Shown here piece after piece: positions 36,353 to 46,340 of a stretch of DNA of 64,000 nt; within the stretch, counting starts at the first letter, position 1; each line of letters begins with the position of its first letter. The stretch is from Centroberyx gerrardi. Lineage: Eukaryota > Chordata > Actinopteri > Beryciformes > Berycidae. The DNA is taken from positions 23,030,840 through 23,094,839 of the forward strand of contig NC_136003.1 in NCBI RefSeq assembly GCF_048128805.1, in the 5' to 3' direction. A program made the translations under genes and the position numbers. The notes under the pieces were generated by a model that worked only from the letters and a program-made list of their open reading frames with translations, made no database searches and was not told the origin of the DNA.

Positions 36353-37639
36353 TCAGTCATTCTGTGTGGCATCGGCTTCCTGTGTTTGCGTCTGTGTGTC
36401 CCCTCCTGACTTGTTTACGGTGCTGTGGATCTCGGCCTCGTGCTCCCTGGCTTTGGCCCGCAGCTTGGCGATGCTGCAGGAGCGGAGTTCCTCTGAGCTC
36501 GGCCCCTCTGGCCCCTCTGGCCCCTCCCACTTCCCCGACCCCTGGATCACAGGCTGCGGATGCTGGGTCAACGTGGCGCTCAGAGCTTTTGTCCACGGAT
36601 AGTTTTCTCCTTCCTGTCGCCTCTCCCAGTGTTCGCTGTCGGAGCCGTCTGCCTGCTGTAAACTCCTGTTTGCTTTCTCCGCTGTTTCGTCACTGTCCTT
36701 TTTCACATAAGGCCCCGCCAGCTGGCCTTGGAGCTTCAGCTGTCGCCGCATCTTGGCACGCCGGTTTTGAAACCACACCTGGCAAAAAAACAAAACAATA
36801 AAAAAATGTTGACAAAAAAAAGATAGAAGACAGCAATATACCTTAATTTGTACAATCAATATTAGTTGCGTGAGTGAAAGGTGAATATTTCCAGAAGGAG
36901 TAGGTGTGTAAATGACCTGTACTCGGGCCTCGATGAGGTCCAGTCTGAGGGCCAGGGCCTCCCTCATGAAGATGTCTGGGTAGTGTGTGGTCTCGAAGGC
37001 CTTCTCCAGCTCCTCCAGCTGCCAGCTGCTGTAGTTGGCCCGGGCACGACGCTGCTTCACTGGCCTCTGTTCATCTGGAAAGCACAGCACAAGCACCAAT
37101 TACACAATCGCCAACGGGTGACAAGGAACTAATGGCTCTAGATTGGATAATTAGCGCCGCGTTCATTAGGCCCACTTTAACATTGCTTGGTAATTGATTG
37201 TTAGTTACGAGCTGTTAGCCAATCTTTTGTAAACATTTGCACTGCAATCAGATGGCACTCACCGACTGTCTTAGAGACTGTTGGTCCAGCAGTATCAGTC
37301 TGGTTGTTACACACGCACTATCTGCACTAGACGCTAGTTTTCTGTTGTAGGAACTGACCCTCCTAGGCTACAGTAGCTGTGGTTTGAACTCGACTCACCT
37401 ATGCCCTCCGTGAGCTGCCCCATCCCTGCTGCCTGTGTGGCGAGGAGCAAAGCCTCCTTGCATGGTTCTGGCTGCAGATAATTCCTCAAGGATTCATAGC
37501 TGATAAAAGGCCCTGGGATCAGAATCTGTTGGAGAGTTGGAGAGCCCAGTCTTGTTGGGAATGCAGGGAAAAAGTGAGCTGCAGGTGAGTGGAAAACCGC
37601 TGGCAAGAGAGTAGATACCAGTTGCCCGGGGCCAAACAT
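36353..37639 (-). CDS. PRD-class homeobox protein, UNC-4-like homeodomain plus OAR motif
   Basis: This is a nuclear DNA-binding regulator. It has three exons: 37639-37399, 37074-36917, 36778-36353, giving 274 residues. The start is the ATG at 37639; an upstream in-frame codon at 37645 is TTG and no ATG precedes it after a stop. The homeodomain spans residues 88-147, with L103, F107, W135, F136, N138 and R140 at the invariant places, Q at position 50 and M at position 56. The intron after ARVQ and before VWFQ is the typical PRD-class position 46/47 intron. Helices 1-2 read [10 protein letters not shown] and [11 protein letters not shown], as in UNCX. Residues 232-250 ([19 protein letters not shown]) form an OAR motif, which I do not associate with UNCX. 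No paired domain or octapeptide is seen. Human UNCX is about 530 residues. The gene could be a divergent UNCX copy or a separate PRD family; I leave the symbol empty. Confidence 0.85.
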
Positions 37640-38060
37640 GTCCAAGCTATTAGAGTCCAGTCTTAAGCTTCAGTCCTCTGAAAAAGGGCCAGGTGGAGCC
37701 CTACAGGGATGATGAGGGAATGGCGAAATGCATCACAACGTCCGAAGGGAAAAAAATAAAAATGAAAAGCATTATAATAAAACCACTCGTCCAATAGATA
37801 TACACAGGGGGAGCAGTTATCAGCCCCGACGCCAATCAATCCAGCTGGTTGCCTGAAGAGTTATAGCTGCTGTATGCGGCGGAGGAGCTCAGCTGAGGTG
37901 CAAGGTGTTGGCTGGAGAGTCAAGGTAAGACTTCAGTGGTGGAGGTGGTCTCACCTTAGCCTGCTGTGGCTCTCCTCCCATCCCCCTCGACCCCCCCTCC
38001 CTCCCTTCCCAGTCACATGACTTCCAAGCCTTTCAGACACACAGCAGGGCTTGGCTTATA
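37640..38060 (-). promoter_or_regulatory. Homeobox gene upstream region
   Basis: The region directly upstream of the homeobox start is GC-richer than its surroundings. It has a C-rich tract (about 37975-38010), a CAGCTG-type E-box and a CACATGAC site near 38014. A promoter is expected here; no TATA box or start site can be fixed. Confidence 0.4.
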
Positions 38061-38754
38061 GGACGAAGGTGAAAATCCAACCTGTGATTCATCCTCTCGG
38101 TGGTGTATCGATCCGTGCTGTTATTCCATCAGTGTTCGCTGAATACATCATTATTTTCCCAAACACATATATATCGGAAATGTCCTACAATCGAATTTTC
38201 AGTTGGCCTACATTATAGTGACATGGTATATTTCCTCTCAATTTCTCTCTCTGCTTACCTTGGACAAGTTAAGACACCTTTGGCTCCTGAAATTTCAATC
38301 AGTGAGATGGATGTGTGGAAACTGAATTGCGAAGATGTGAATGTTCAGTTAGACACGTACACCTTCAAAAGGTTAAAGACTCCTGTCTGACTTTTTTTTA
38401 AACAGTTGTCAAGTATGATAACAACAAATTATTCCAATAGAGACATAATGGAAACAGAGGTTGTTCAGTCCTGTGGGAGTGAGAGGAGGGAGGAAAACAG
38501 ACGCTGAGCCACTGGTTCCAGGATAAACACATTCTTCTTGATAACAAAGTGACAAACTTGAAAGCTCATTTGCTGAATGTTTTCTTTCTTCTCATTCCCT
38601 ATAACCCTGTACGGTTACCCTGTTTAATTTACTCCACTGTTGATTTAATTTTATTGTTTTTCTAAAACGGGGATGTTTTATTTTCTATTTCACCAAGACA
38701 GGGTGTGTATAAAGTATGATGGAAATGCTGTCAAAACTTAAAGCAATCAGTTTG

Positions 38755-38960
38755 ACAAGTAGAGGCAGAATAAGTACACAAATCTTTTCCTTAAGTAAAA
38801 ATAGAAATACCCTAATAGAATATTAATCTGTTAGAAGCCCTGCAATCAAAACTCTATACCAGTAAAATAATGAAGCAACTGCAGTTAAATGTACTGTAAG
38901 TAATGTTAGTATCAAAAGTTAAAATATGCCATCTACATGCCATACTTCTATTTCAGACTT
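38755..38960. repeat. Degenerate dispersed repeat
   Basis: Phrases such as AGTACACAAATC, CTTAAGTAAAAATAG, ATACCAGTAAAATAATG and GTAAGTAATGTTAGTATC follow the order of a family often seen in fish genomes (AAGTACTCAGATCC, CTTAAGTAAAAGTA and so on). The copy is old and the family is not named. Confidence 0.5.
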
Positions 38961-40435
38961 TGGGAGCATTCAGTCCTTGATGTATTATTTTCTTAGGCTC
39001 ATGTTAAGTTTTGAAGGTGGTATTGATTGATATTGATTTCCGTGGCGTGGGTCTATTGTCATGAAACTGAATTATAATTACTACGATGTGACTCGCGGTT
39101 TACAGGTGTGATCACCTACATGTGTGCTACCGGATGTGATTTAAAGTTGAACGGTCACTATCATAACACCCTGAAGAAGGCATATTGTCAAAAACATGTG
39201 GGTGAGATAATAAACATTCTTTATTTGTATGGTGAGAAAACTGTATTTTTCATTATTTCTTTTATGTTTTATGAATGGAAAAATGCACCGTTTTTGGGCC
39301 GTGTGTGCTGTTTTGAGAGATTATCAAACTTTGAAACAGCATAACATTCAAAATGTCAAATACTTTCTACTAAGTAACCTGTAACTGTAGTTGTCAGATG
39401 TAATTCAGTTAAAAGGACATTTTCCAAGAATCAACTACCATAAACAGAAATGGAACCACAAAAGTACATGCGTAAATGTTCTTACACTGCAGAAAAGTAC
39501 CATCTAAATGAAACTTTCATTACATTTAAATACTGAAGTAATATAAAATTCAGTAAATTTAAATGTATTGAACTTAGGGAAGTTATTTAAATTTAGATTA
39601 TTTTGGCTATGAGTGGCGTATGATTTATAGTATATTTTGGTGCAGACAAATTGTCCAAGGTACCACTTTGTGAAGGCTAGCTAACATGCTAACTAGTGAG
39701 GTTGTCACACAAACTTAATCTCAGTGGGACAAGGTGTAGTTTATGACTAGATAACTAGTCATAAACATTCATACTGTAAGATGCTTCTACTTATAATTCA
39801 TTGTCAGTTATATAATTTATGTTTTATGAGTGCTGACAGAATACATCAGTTAGCATTATGCATTCTTATGGTCATGAGGTATTTTGAGTGCATTCAAATT
39901 CCTTATAATGCACTATAGATACGGTAGTCATAGAAAGTGTTACCAAACCTTCTGCACAGGACTCAGTGTCTCAAAGTGTAGCCTACACCTCAACACATTA
40001 AGATCCGAGACAGGAAGATTATTAACACTTTTTTTTTTTTTTTGAACAAGGCAGCTGTAGCTTAGTGTTGACGGATCACTGATGAGATGATCATGAGCAG
40101 TGTCTCCGTGAATGAAGCCCAGGTGTGTCAATTAATCCGAAGATACATATCACCTAACAACACTTTTCGCTAACTGCTCGTCAGTTCAGACGGCAGCAAA
40201 AACAAGCCGCTGTCAGTGGTGTCACCGCTGAACCGGCGGGCTGAGGCGGCTTTGATCAGCCCAGGACCGCAGCAGGAGCCAGCTGGTCAGAGATGTTGCT
40301 CAGACCTGAGTGAATCACAGGCTGGTCATTCCGCCGCTGCAGCGAGGACAGCAACCGCCTCACCTGTGGCCCTTTCATCTGCACCTGTTCAAACACTAAA
40401 TTAATGCCCTCGTCGAGGTAATAAAGAGGTCAGGT

Positions 40436-40958
40436 TTAGGGTTCGACCGATATGGGCTTTTGAAAGCCGATGCCGGGACTGATACCTCTGGAATGAAACT
40501 GCTGATGGCCGACATTTTGTGACGATATTCAGTATACAATGTTTGTAAATTTGACCATTTTCATGCCAAAAATTACAAGGATTCAGTGTTTCCGCCAGAA
40601 TTTGATTATTGGCAGTGTAAAGCCTCTGAAACAGCATTTAGACCATGTGACACTAAAACTCCATTGAAACTCATACTTTTAGGGTTAGCAGCTCTTAAGG
40701 CAGGGTGACCCACCCCACCCATTCAGTGGTAAGTGAACTTGAAATGAAGAATTAATTTACAAAAAAAAATTATGCTCCATTAATTGAATAAATGAAATGT
40801 GCAAAGACAATAAAATGTAATTGCAGCTTTTACAAACTGTTTTTCTATAGCTGTGTCGTATCAGAGGTGAACGACATGACTGACCGATAACTGATATTTA
40901 ATAAAAGGCCAATATCAGCCTGATTGCAAATCCATATATTGGTCTAATCCCAGTCAGG
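40436..40958. mobile_element. Non-autonomous DNA element with CCGATAT-type inverted ends
   Basis: The left end is GGGTTCGACCGATATGGGC. The right end reads ATATTGGTCTAATCCC, the approximate reverse complement. Several CCGAT/GATATT-like units lie inside. No transposase frame is present. The terminal motif is familiar from many fish genomes. Ends are approximate. Confidence 0.65.
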
Positions 40959-41004
40959 ATGCAATCATGTTTGTGTGTATGCATGTGTGTGTGATAGAGA
41001 CAAA

Positions 41005-41042
41005 AAGAGAGAGAGAGAGAGAGAGACAGAGAGAGAGAGAGA
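41005..41042. repeat. (GA)n microsatellite
   Basis: GA units with one CA interruption. Confidence 0.95.
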
Positions 41043-41220
41043 AATCATTTCTTGGCTTTGGTAGCTCTGCGGGAAACAGGGAAATAGATTAAAAGTGTCT
41101 CGTTTGAGCGGTGGCTAAATAAACACTGTGTGTGGTGGGACTGACGACTGAATAGCCATCTCCGTTTGTCCCTGGCACACAGGTAGACACAGGGATTTCT
41201 GGCATGTCTGATAGTAGACA

Positions 41221-41249
41221 CCCCCCCCACACACACACACACACACACC
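41221..41249. repeat. C-tract plus (CA)n microsatellite
   Basis: About eight C followed by about 10 CA units. Confidence 0.93.
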
Positions 41250-41329
41250 CTGCTGTGTTTGTCTGTGCCTGGGTCCTTTAATGCCCATTGATCCAGATAA
41301 TCAGGGCCGAAATTGGTGAAAAACCGGTG

Positions 41330-41660
41330 GGGGCGGTTCTGACATTAGTTGCAGACCCTTGTTCAAAAGAGCTGCTTGTGGATAATTGAAGGGGGCATTA
41401 AGACAACAATAGTAATGGATAATGCCAGGCCTTATTGGCCTCTCAGGTATTTCTAGCTCCCTGGATGACAAGGCAACATTTGAGATCCTCAGCTTAAATG
41501 ACAATCATAGTATCATTAGCAGACCTTAAACTGGAGGGACAAAATGCACATTATCCTCGGGTTTAACAAGCCACCAGTGGGCTGCCCTTTATCCATTACT
41601 GGCTTTAGCTTGAAATGGACTTGTTTGAGCTTGTATTCGTTCATTAAGAACTAGAGGGAA
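41330..41660. promoter_or_regulatory. Candidate conserved non-coding element
   Basis: This complex, non-repetitive block has GGATAATTGAAGGGGGC near 41380, GTAATGGATAATGCCAGGCC near 41413 and AGTATCATTAGCAG near 41509. It lies about 4 kb upstream of the homeobox gene. The regulatory role is inferred. Confidence 0.33.
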
Positions 41661-44169
41661 AGGGACATCTGAAATCCCCCTGGAATAGGATGTGACATGT
41701 TGTCGGATCTCAGGTAACATAATGATTCTCAAGTTTGAAAACACCTAACAGGAAAAAAAAAAAGGTAATTACTTCTCATAAGAGTTAAAGCTAGATCTAA
41801 CCTCATTTGTACAGGATAAACTATTAGAAGATTATAGTGCCACATTTCTGCACTAAAACATAGTTGGTGATGCCCTGATGATTTCCCAAACTGTTACCAA
41901 GTTTCATGTAATTATGTAGAAATCATTTGCTCTTGTAAAATTCTTGCAGGACAAACACTTTGAATGAGTTGAAATTTGAATTATATTCTAATGTATATGT
42001 ATGATGAGAGATATTTTACCCCCTTTTCTCCTTGAAGCACATGGCTGAAGTGTCTTAACTATCACATTCTACCTTGGCTTTGTTCAGATACGACCTGACA
42101 TAATACAGATGGTGAACAGTGCGCAGTATCGTTCTTACTCATCCACTAGACTGGCACTTGAGCTCATAAAACAAGAGTTCTGCCAAATGTCACGCGAAGA
42201 TGGATGATTATCGTTAGTTCCACTGTCATGGGAATATATCTATCTGGTGTAATTTGCAGGCTGCAACAGCAATGAGCACAGATAAGATCAATATTTAATG
42301 AAAGTATAAGTGAAGCTTAAGGGTTGTCACTTGTGCCTCTGCTGTTAATGACATGTCACATTATCATACTTATCAGATTGGGTCAATCTCAACTGCAATT
42401 ACTAGCCTCATTTCTTTTTAATTCATTACAAATGTTGAGCACTTTCAGTCTTCCACCTCTGTGCAAACACACCGGGAATACTCTCTGGCTGCTTGCACAT
42501 GTATTTTAGTGTCAATGGCCAGCACAAACTTCACACTAAAATCTATTAATGGTTTCATGAATCGGTATAATTCAATCATCACATCTGAAATGTGTTTGTA
42601 ACTCGGGTAAGACAAAGAATAGTGTATTTCATGGCTGAGGAAGCCCCTATGCTCGGTGCCTCACTCTCCCTGGTAATAGTATCCCACAGTGAGCAGGCTG
42701 ATTGTTTTAGTCCTGGATCACTGGCCATGGGATAAACCTGAGAGCCCAGCCTGCTTTTCATGTCAAAACCTTCAAGGGAAAGCGGCCACAATCCAAGAGC
42801 AATCACACTTCAGACATCAAAGTGCCAGGGAGAAGAGAGGCGAGAGACGGTCCACATTTTTTCCACGCAAGCCAAGTGCAACTCAAGCGTGGAGGAAGAG
42901 GAGATGATCTAAGGCGAGGGTGCCATTGAGAGGAAGACGGAGAGCAGACAGATGTGCGCGGGCAGGTAGCAGCACATCGGGGCCCCTCCTATAGCTGAGC
43001 GAGACACCAGGAACCCTCCGCTGGTCGCATTCCTACTCACTCCGCATTCATTGTCCACTTTTACATGAGCAGGAAGACCAGGATAAAGCAGTGGGAACCG
43101 TGCACCGGCCCTTCAAGTATTTGAGAAAGAGGATTTTACAAACCAACAAACCCATGGCTGCCTCAAAAAGTTGTACCATGAAGATAACTGATAGAAAGCG
43201 TACATGACGGAAAAAATGGCCGATCGAGGTGGAGGCTCTTGGCAGCTGCCTTTGTGGGCATCCAAACTGGTATGATGAATCAAGGCAGAGGTTGTTAACT
43301 TGTCAGTGGTCCATCAGACCGCTCAGCGACAGCCTGCCCCCCTCCCACCACTTCCTCGTTAGCTGTCACTCATCTCTGTTCCGCCTCACTGCTGCCCAGC
43401 CAATGGGATGCTGGCGCCTGACCAAGAGCCCAGGCTGCTAGGACTTGTGTAGTAAGTTGATGGATAACCATAAACAGAGCTTTCAGCTAGTTATAGGACA
43501 CCTTACAGGTGCAATTAACACATCGCCCAGAAACAGCAGTTGGAGGCTGTTGACGGTTAGGGCAGGATGTATCATATTGAATTTACACATGACAAAATTA
43601 AACATACAAATGAATGTATGAATAAATATTTATTAAAGGAGATTTGGGGTCATCATGGGATATCATGGTTTTGAATCCCTCTCATGACCGTTGTCACGTC
43701 ATTCCTCCTCTCTCCCATCATTCTTCCTGACAAACTAATAGAGCAGAAACACCTGAAACTAATGTTATTCGTACTTTCTGTTGCTTAAATAGGTGAAAGG
43801 CGGTTTTCATTTTGCATTCTTATACTTCACAAAGAAGCAGGCAGCGAACAGGCAGTTTTTCAAAGTTTTGAAGCATTTCCCACTTCTAGCCTCAGTTACT
43901 GTATGGCATTTTAAAAGGAAGGAGAGCTGCAGAGAGGCAGCGCTGCCCTCGCTGAGACAGACTGCTCTCAACGGTCCAGTCAGCGCAGCTTATTGAGTGC
44001 CTGTTAGTCCTGAATGACAGATTCCACTGACCCACCAGTGTGGGCATGTCTCACCCTCACTGAGGATCCAACCTTCACCATACAGCGGCTTCATCTCCAC
44101 ATTCTCTCATGTAACAAAACACCACCAACAGTCTCTGTGCTGTAAAATGGCCTGCCCACATCACGTCTT

Positions 44170-44700
44170 CAAAGGGCCCTTTGGTCTGTGTGATTGAACA
44201 ATTACCGCCATGGTTAATTTACCATAAATAGGAATGTCCACTTTCCTGGTTTACCGGCATGCCTGCACATTGTTTAACTTATCCCTTTGACTCCATCAAG
44301 AGGTTTTCAGATGAAGTCAGTGGCACTGGGCAAAACAACTCACACTTTCATGGCAAAATGGTTTCCATCACAGCATGCGCATCATGCCTTTAATTTGTCT
44401 GCTACACCCCAGTGAAAAGCAAGCGCACCTATGACAGCTGTTTCCAGTTTTATCAGGATCCAAGAATTATTGGAATGAAATGAAAGGGCACAAGGCCTTG
44501 CTCCATTTATTTTTTCCCCATCCGTCTTGTTTGAGGTGCTGAAATATTAATATGAAGGGTAATAATTGGTTCTTGTGAAATTTCCGTGCTTTTACTATAC
44601 AATTTCAACACTAAACTGCTTTCGAAATTAAGCAGTGATAAAACTTCCACAGTGAATCATTGAGCCACAGTGGTAATTATCGGAATTTGTAACATCATTC
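44170..44700. promoter_or_regulatory. Candidate conserved non-coding block
   Basis: The sequence is non-repetitive, with GAACAATTACCGCCATGG near 44197, GAAATATTAATATGAAGGG near 44541 and GGTAATAATTGG near 44559. There is no exon-like frame. This call rests on texture only. Confidence 0.27.
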
Positions 44701-45350
44701 ACTTATCAATAATGAACACAAAATAAAAAAAAACTTCCAAAAGCTTTTTTTTATTCAATGCATATCACAGTTGTTTACAGGCGGTATTCAGGTTACGGTG
44801 AACAATATGACTGTATTGCACAAGGCTCAAGTAACTTCCATTTCAGCCGTTGAAGGAATTCACAAATACATACAGTGAGTTTCATACGTATTAGCACAGC
44901 AACACATATTTTTGTTTTGGCTTCAGACTCTTAATTATTTGAATGTTAAATAAAACACTGACTCAACTTTAAATGCCAATTGTCCAATTTCAATTTGAGG
45001 GAATTCACGGCCATATAGGATGAACAGTTAAAAAATTACAGCCCTTTGTTTATAGTACACCATTTAGGTGTGCCAATGGTATTATTTTTTGTATTTAGGT
45101 GAATTCTTACAGTGTATGGACTTCTGAAAGTCATAAACATTAGAGACAATTATTGGAGAACAAAAGTGCTACACTACTGATGCCAGAACCACTACCATGA
45201 GATGGGATGATCAAAAACATTTAGATGTTCCAATTAAGCTAAAAATGAATTGCACAATTTGCCCTTTAGTCCTATAATGATGTCATTTCACATCCAAAAT
45301 ATGAAGCCAAACTAAAAAGTGTGCCACTGTCCAAATACACATGGAGCTCT

Positions 45351-46160
45351 GTAGCAACTGATAATGTAATTACTTCCAAGTAATGTAATAACTTGTACAA
45401 ATGTAATTAAAATTTCCCTCTAAAAAGGTTGAAAATGTATTAAAAGTCAATTAGTTTTAGATTGTGCATTCCCCCTTTTTTTTTGTTGATACATGTGTAT
45501 GTAAGTGGATATGTATGCATATAGATGTGTGTCTAAATGCACGTATATGTGCATTAAACTGAATGTTGTACTCGTGTTTCTTTTTATATGCTGTTGCTTT
45601 TGTTTGCTTTGTTTTGTACATCTGCTAACTTTTTGTTGTGGGTCTTTGGTTTATTTGGACTTTTATCTTTATAAGCATATAAATATATACTCAAAAAGGA
45701 GAAAAAGTCACACTGAAGGGAAAATACATGGCTGAAAATGAATGACTGTCCTCTAGCTGTGGGTGCCTCAATGTGACAATAAAGTATATAAAAAAAGTTT
45801 ATGTAATAAATTACATGATCACATTACATTAACCAGCAACTATTACTCCAAAAGGGGTGTAACATTTTTAACTGGTGATGTTATGTATAATAATTATGTG
45901 TAATAATGTTGACTAATGTACCAACTCCAGTTATTACATTCGTCTTATATTTCTTATTTCATTATTTGTCAATATTATTATTATTATATGATCAGTTAAA
46001 AATATGTTACACCCCTTATGAAGTAATAAATGCTGTAATAATGTGATGTTACTGCATTATCCAGGTTTTTATTTGATTTTCAACTCATTTAGAGGGACAT
46101 TTTATTACATTCTTACAAGTTATTAAATTATCCAGCAGTTATTACACCATCAGTTGCTAC
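45351..46160. mobile_element. Nested inverted-repeat element next to the INTS1 3' end
   Basis: The outer arms (about 45351-45440 and 46072-46160) are imperfect reverse complements: GTAGCAACTGATAATGTAAT at left against CAGTTGCTAC at the right edge, both with TAATAACTTGTA and CCCTCTAAA. An inner pair (about 45815-45880 and 45990-46060) shares GGGGTGTAACAT and TTTTTAACT in inverted order. No transposase frame is visible, so it is probably a non-autonomous DNA transposon, perhaps one copy inserted in another. Confidence 0.7.
46101..46106 (-). terminator. INTS1: Candidate INTS1 polyadenylation signal AATAAA
   Basis: AATAAA on the minus strand, about 235 bases past the INTS1 stop, inside the right arm of the inverted-repeat element. 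It is the nearest canonical signal I see. Confidence 0.35.
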
Positions 46161-46340
46161 AGGCTCAGTGGAGGGTCCTTCAATCAATACAACTTAAGAG
46201 CCACAGTTTCCATCAATCTGCCATGATAAAATTACAGAACAGGTTGAGCTAAAGGCATTAAAAAAAATAAGTCTATCTCTGGAATGCAAAAAATGTAATG
46301 ACACCGCTTCTAGTCAGATGTGGAGTTGTACTCTTCTTGT

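Larger units (their letters stand above)
38061..46340. other. Intergenic region, homeobox gene to INTS1
   Basis: I see no supported gene. Open frames such as 38100-38390 plus and 39108-39344 plus have no recognisable content. The region holds dispersed-repeat remnants (38755-38960, 39720-39960, 40436-40958), simple repeats, candidate regulatory blocks (41330-41660, 44170-44700) and a nested inverted-repeat element (45351-46160). Confidence 0.55.

Noticed and set aside
36364..36801. 145-codon plus-strand open frame
   Set aside because: It is antisense to the third exon of the homeobox gene; the homeodomain and OAR motif fix the true frame.
37643..37645. Homeobox start two codons upstream at 37645
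   Set aside because: The codon is TTG, not ATG; the first in-frame ATG after the upstream stop is at 37639.
38100..38390. 96-codon plus-strand open frame near the homeobox promoter
   Set aside because: No domain, no splice pattern and ordinary AT-rich composition; chance is the simpler explanation.
39108..39344. 78-codon plus-strand open frame
   Set aside because: It overlaps a segment (CCTGAAGAAGGCATATTG... AATAAAC) that looks like a repeat tail; no protein similarity is recognised.
40437..40447. GGGTTCGA, as in a tRNA T-arm
   Set aside because: It is the end of a DNA transposon; no acceptor stem or anticodon arm can be formed around it.
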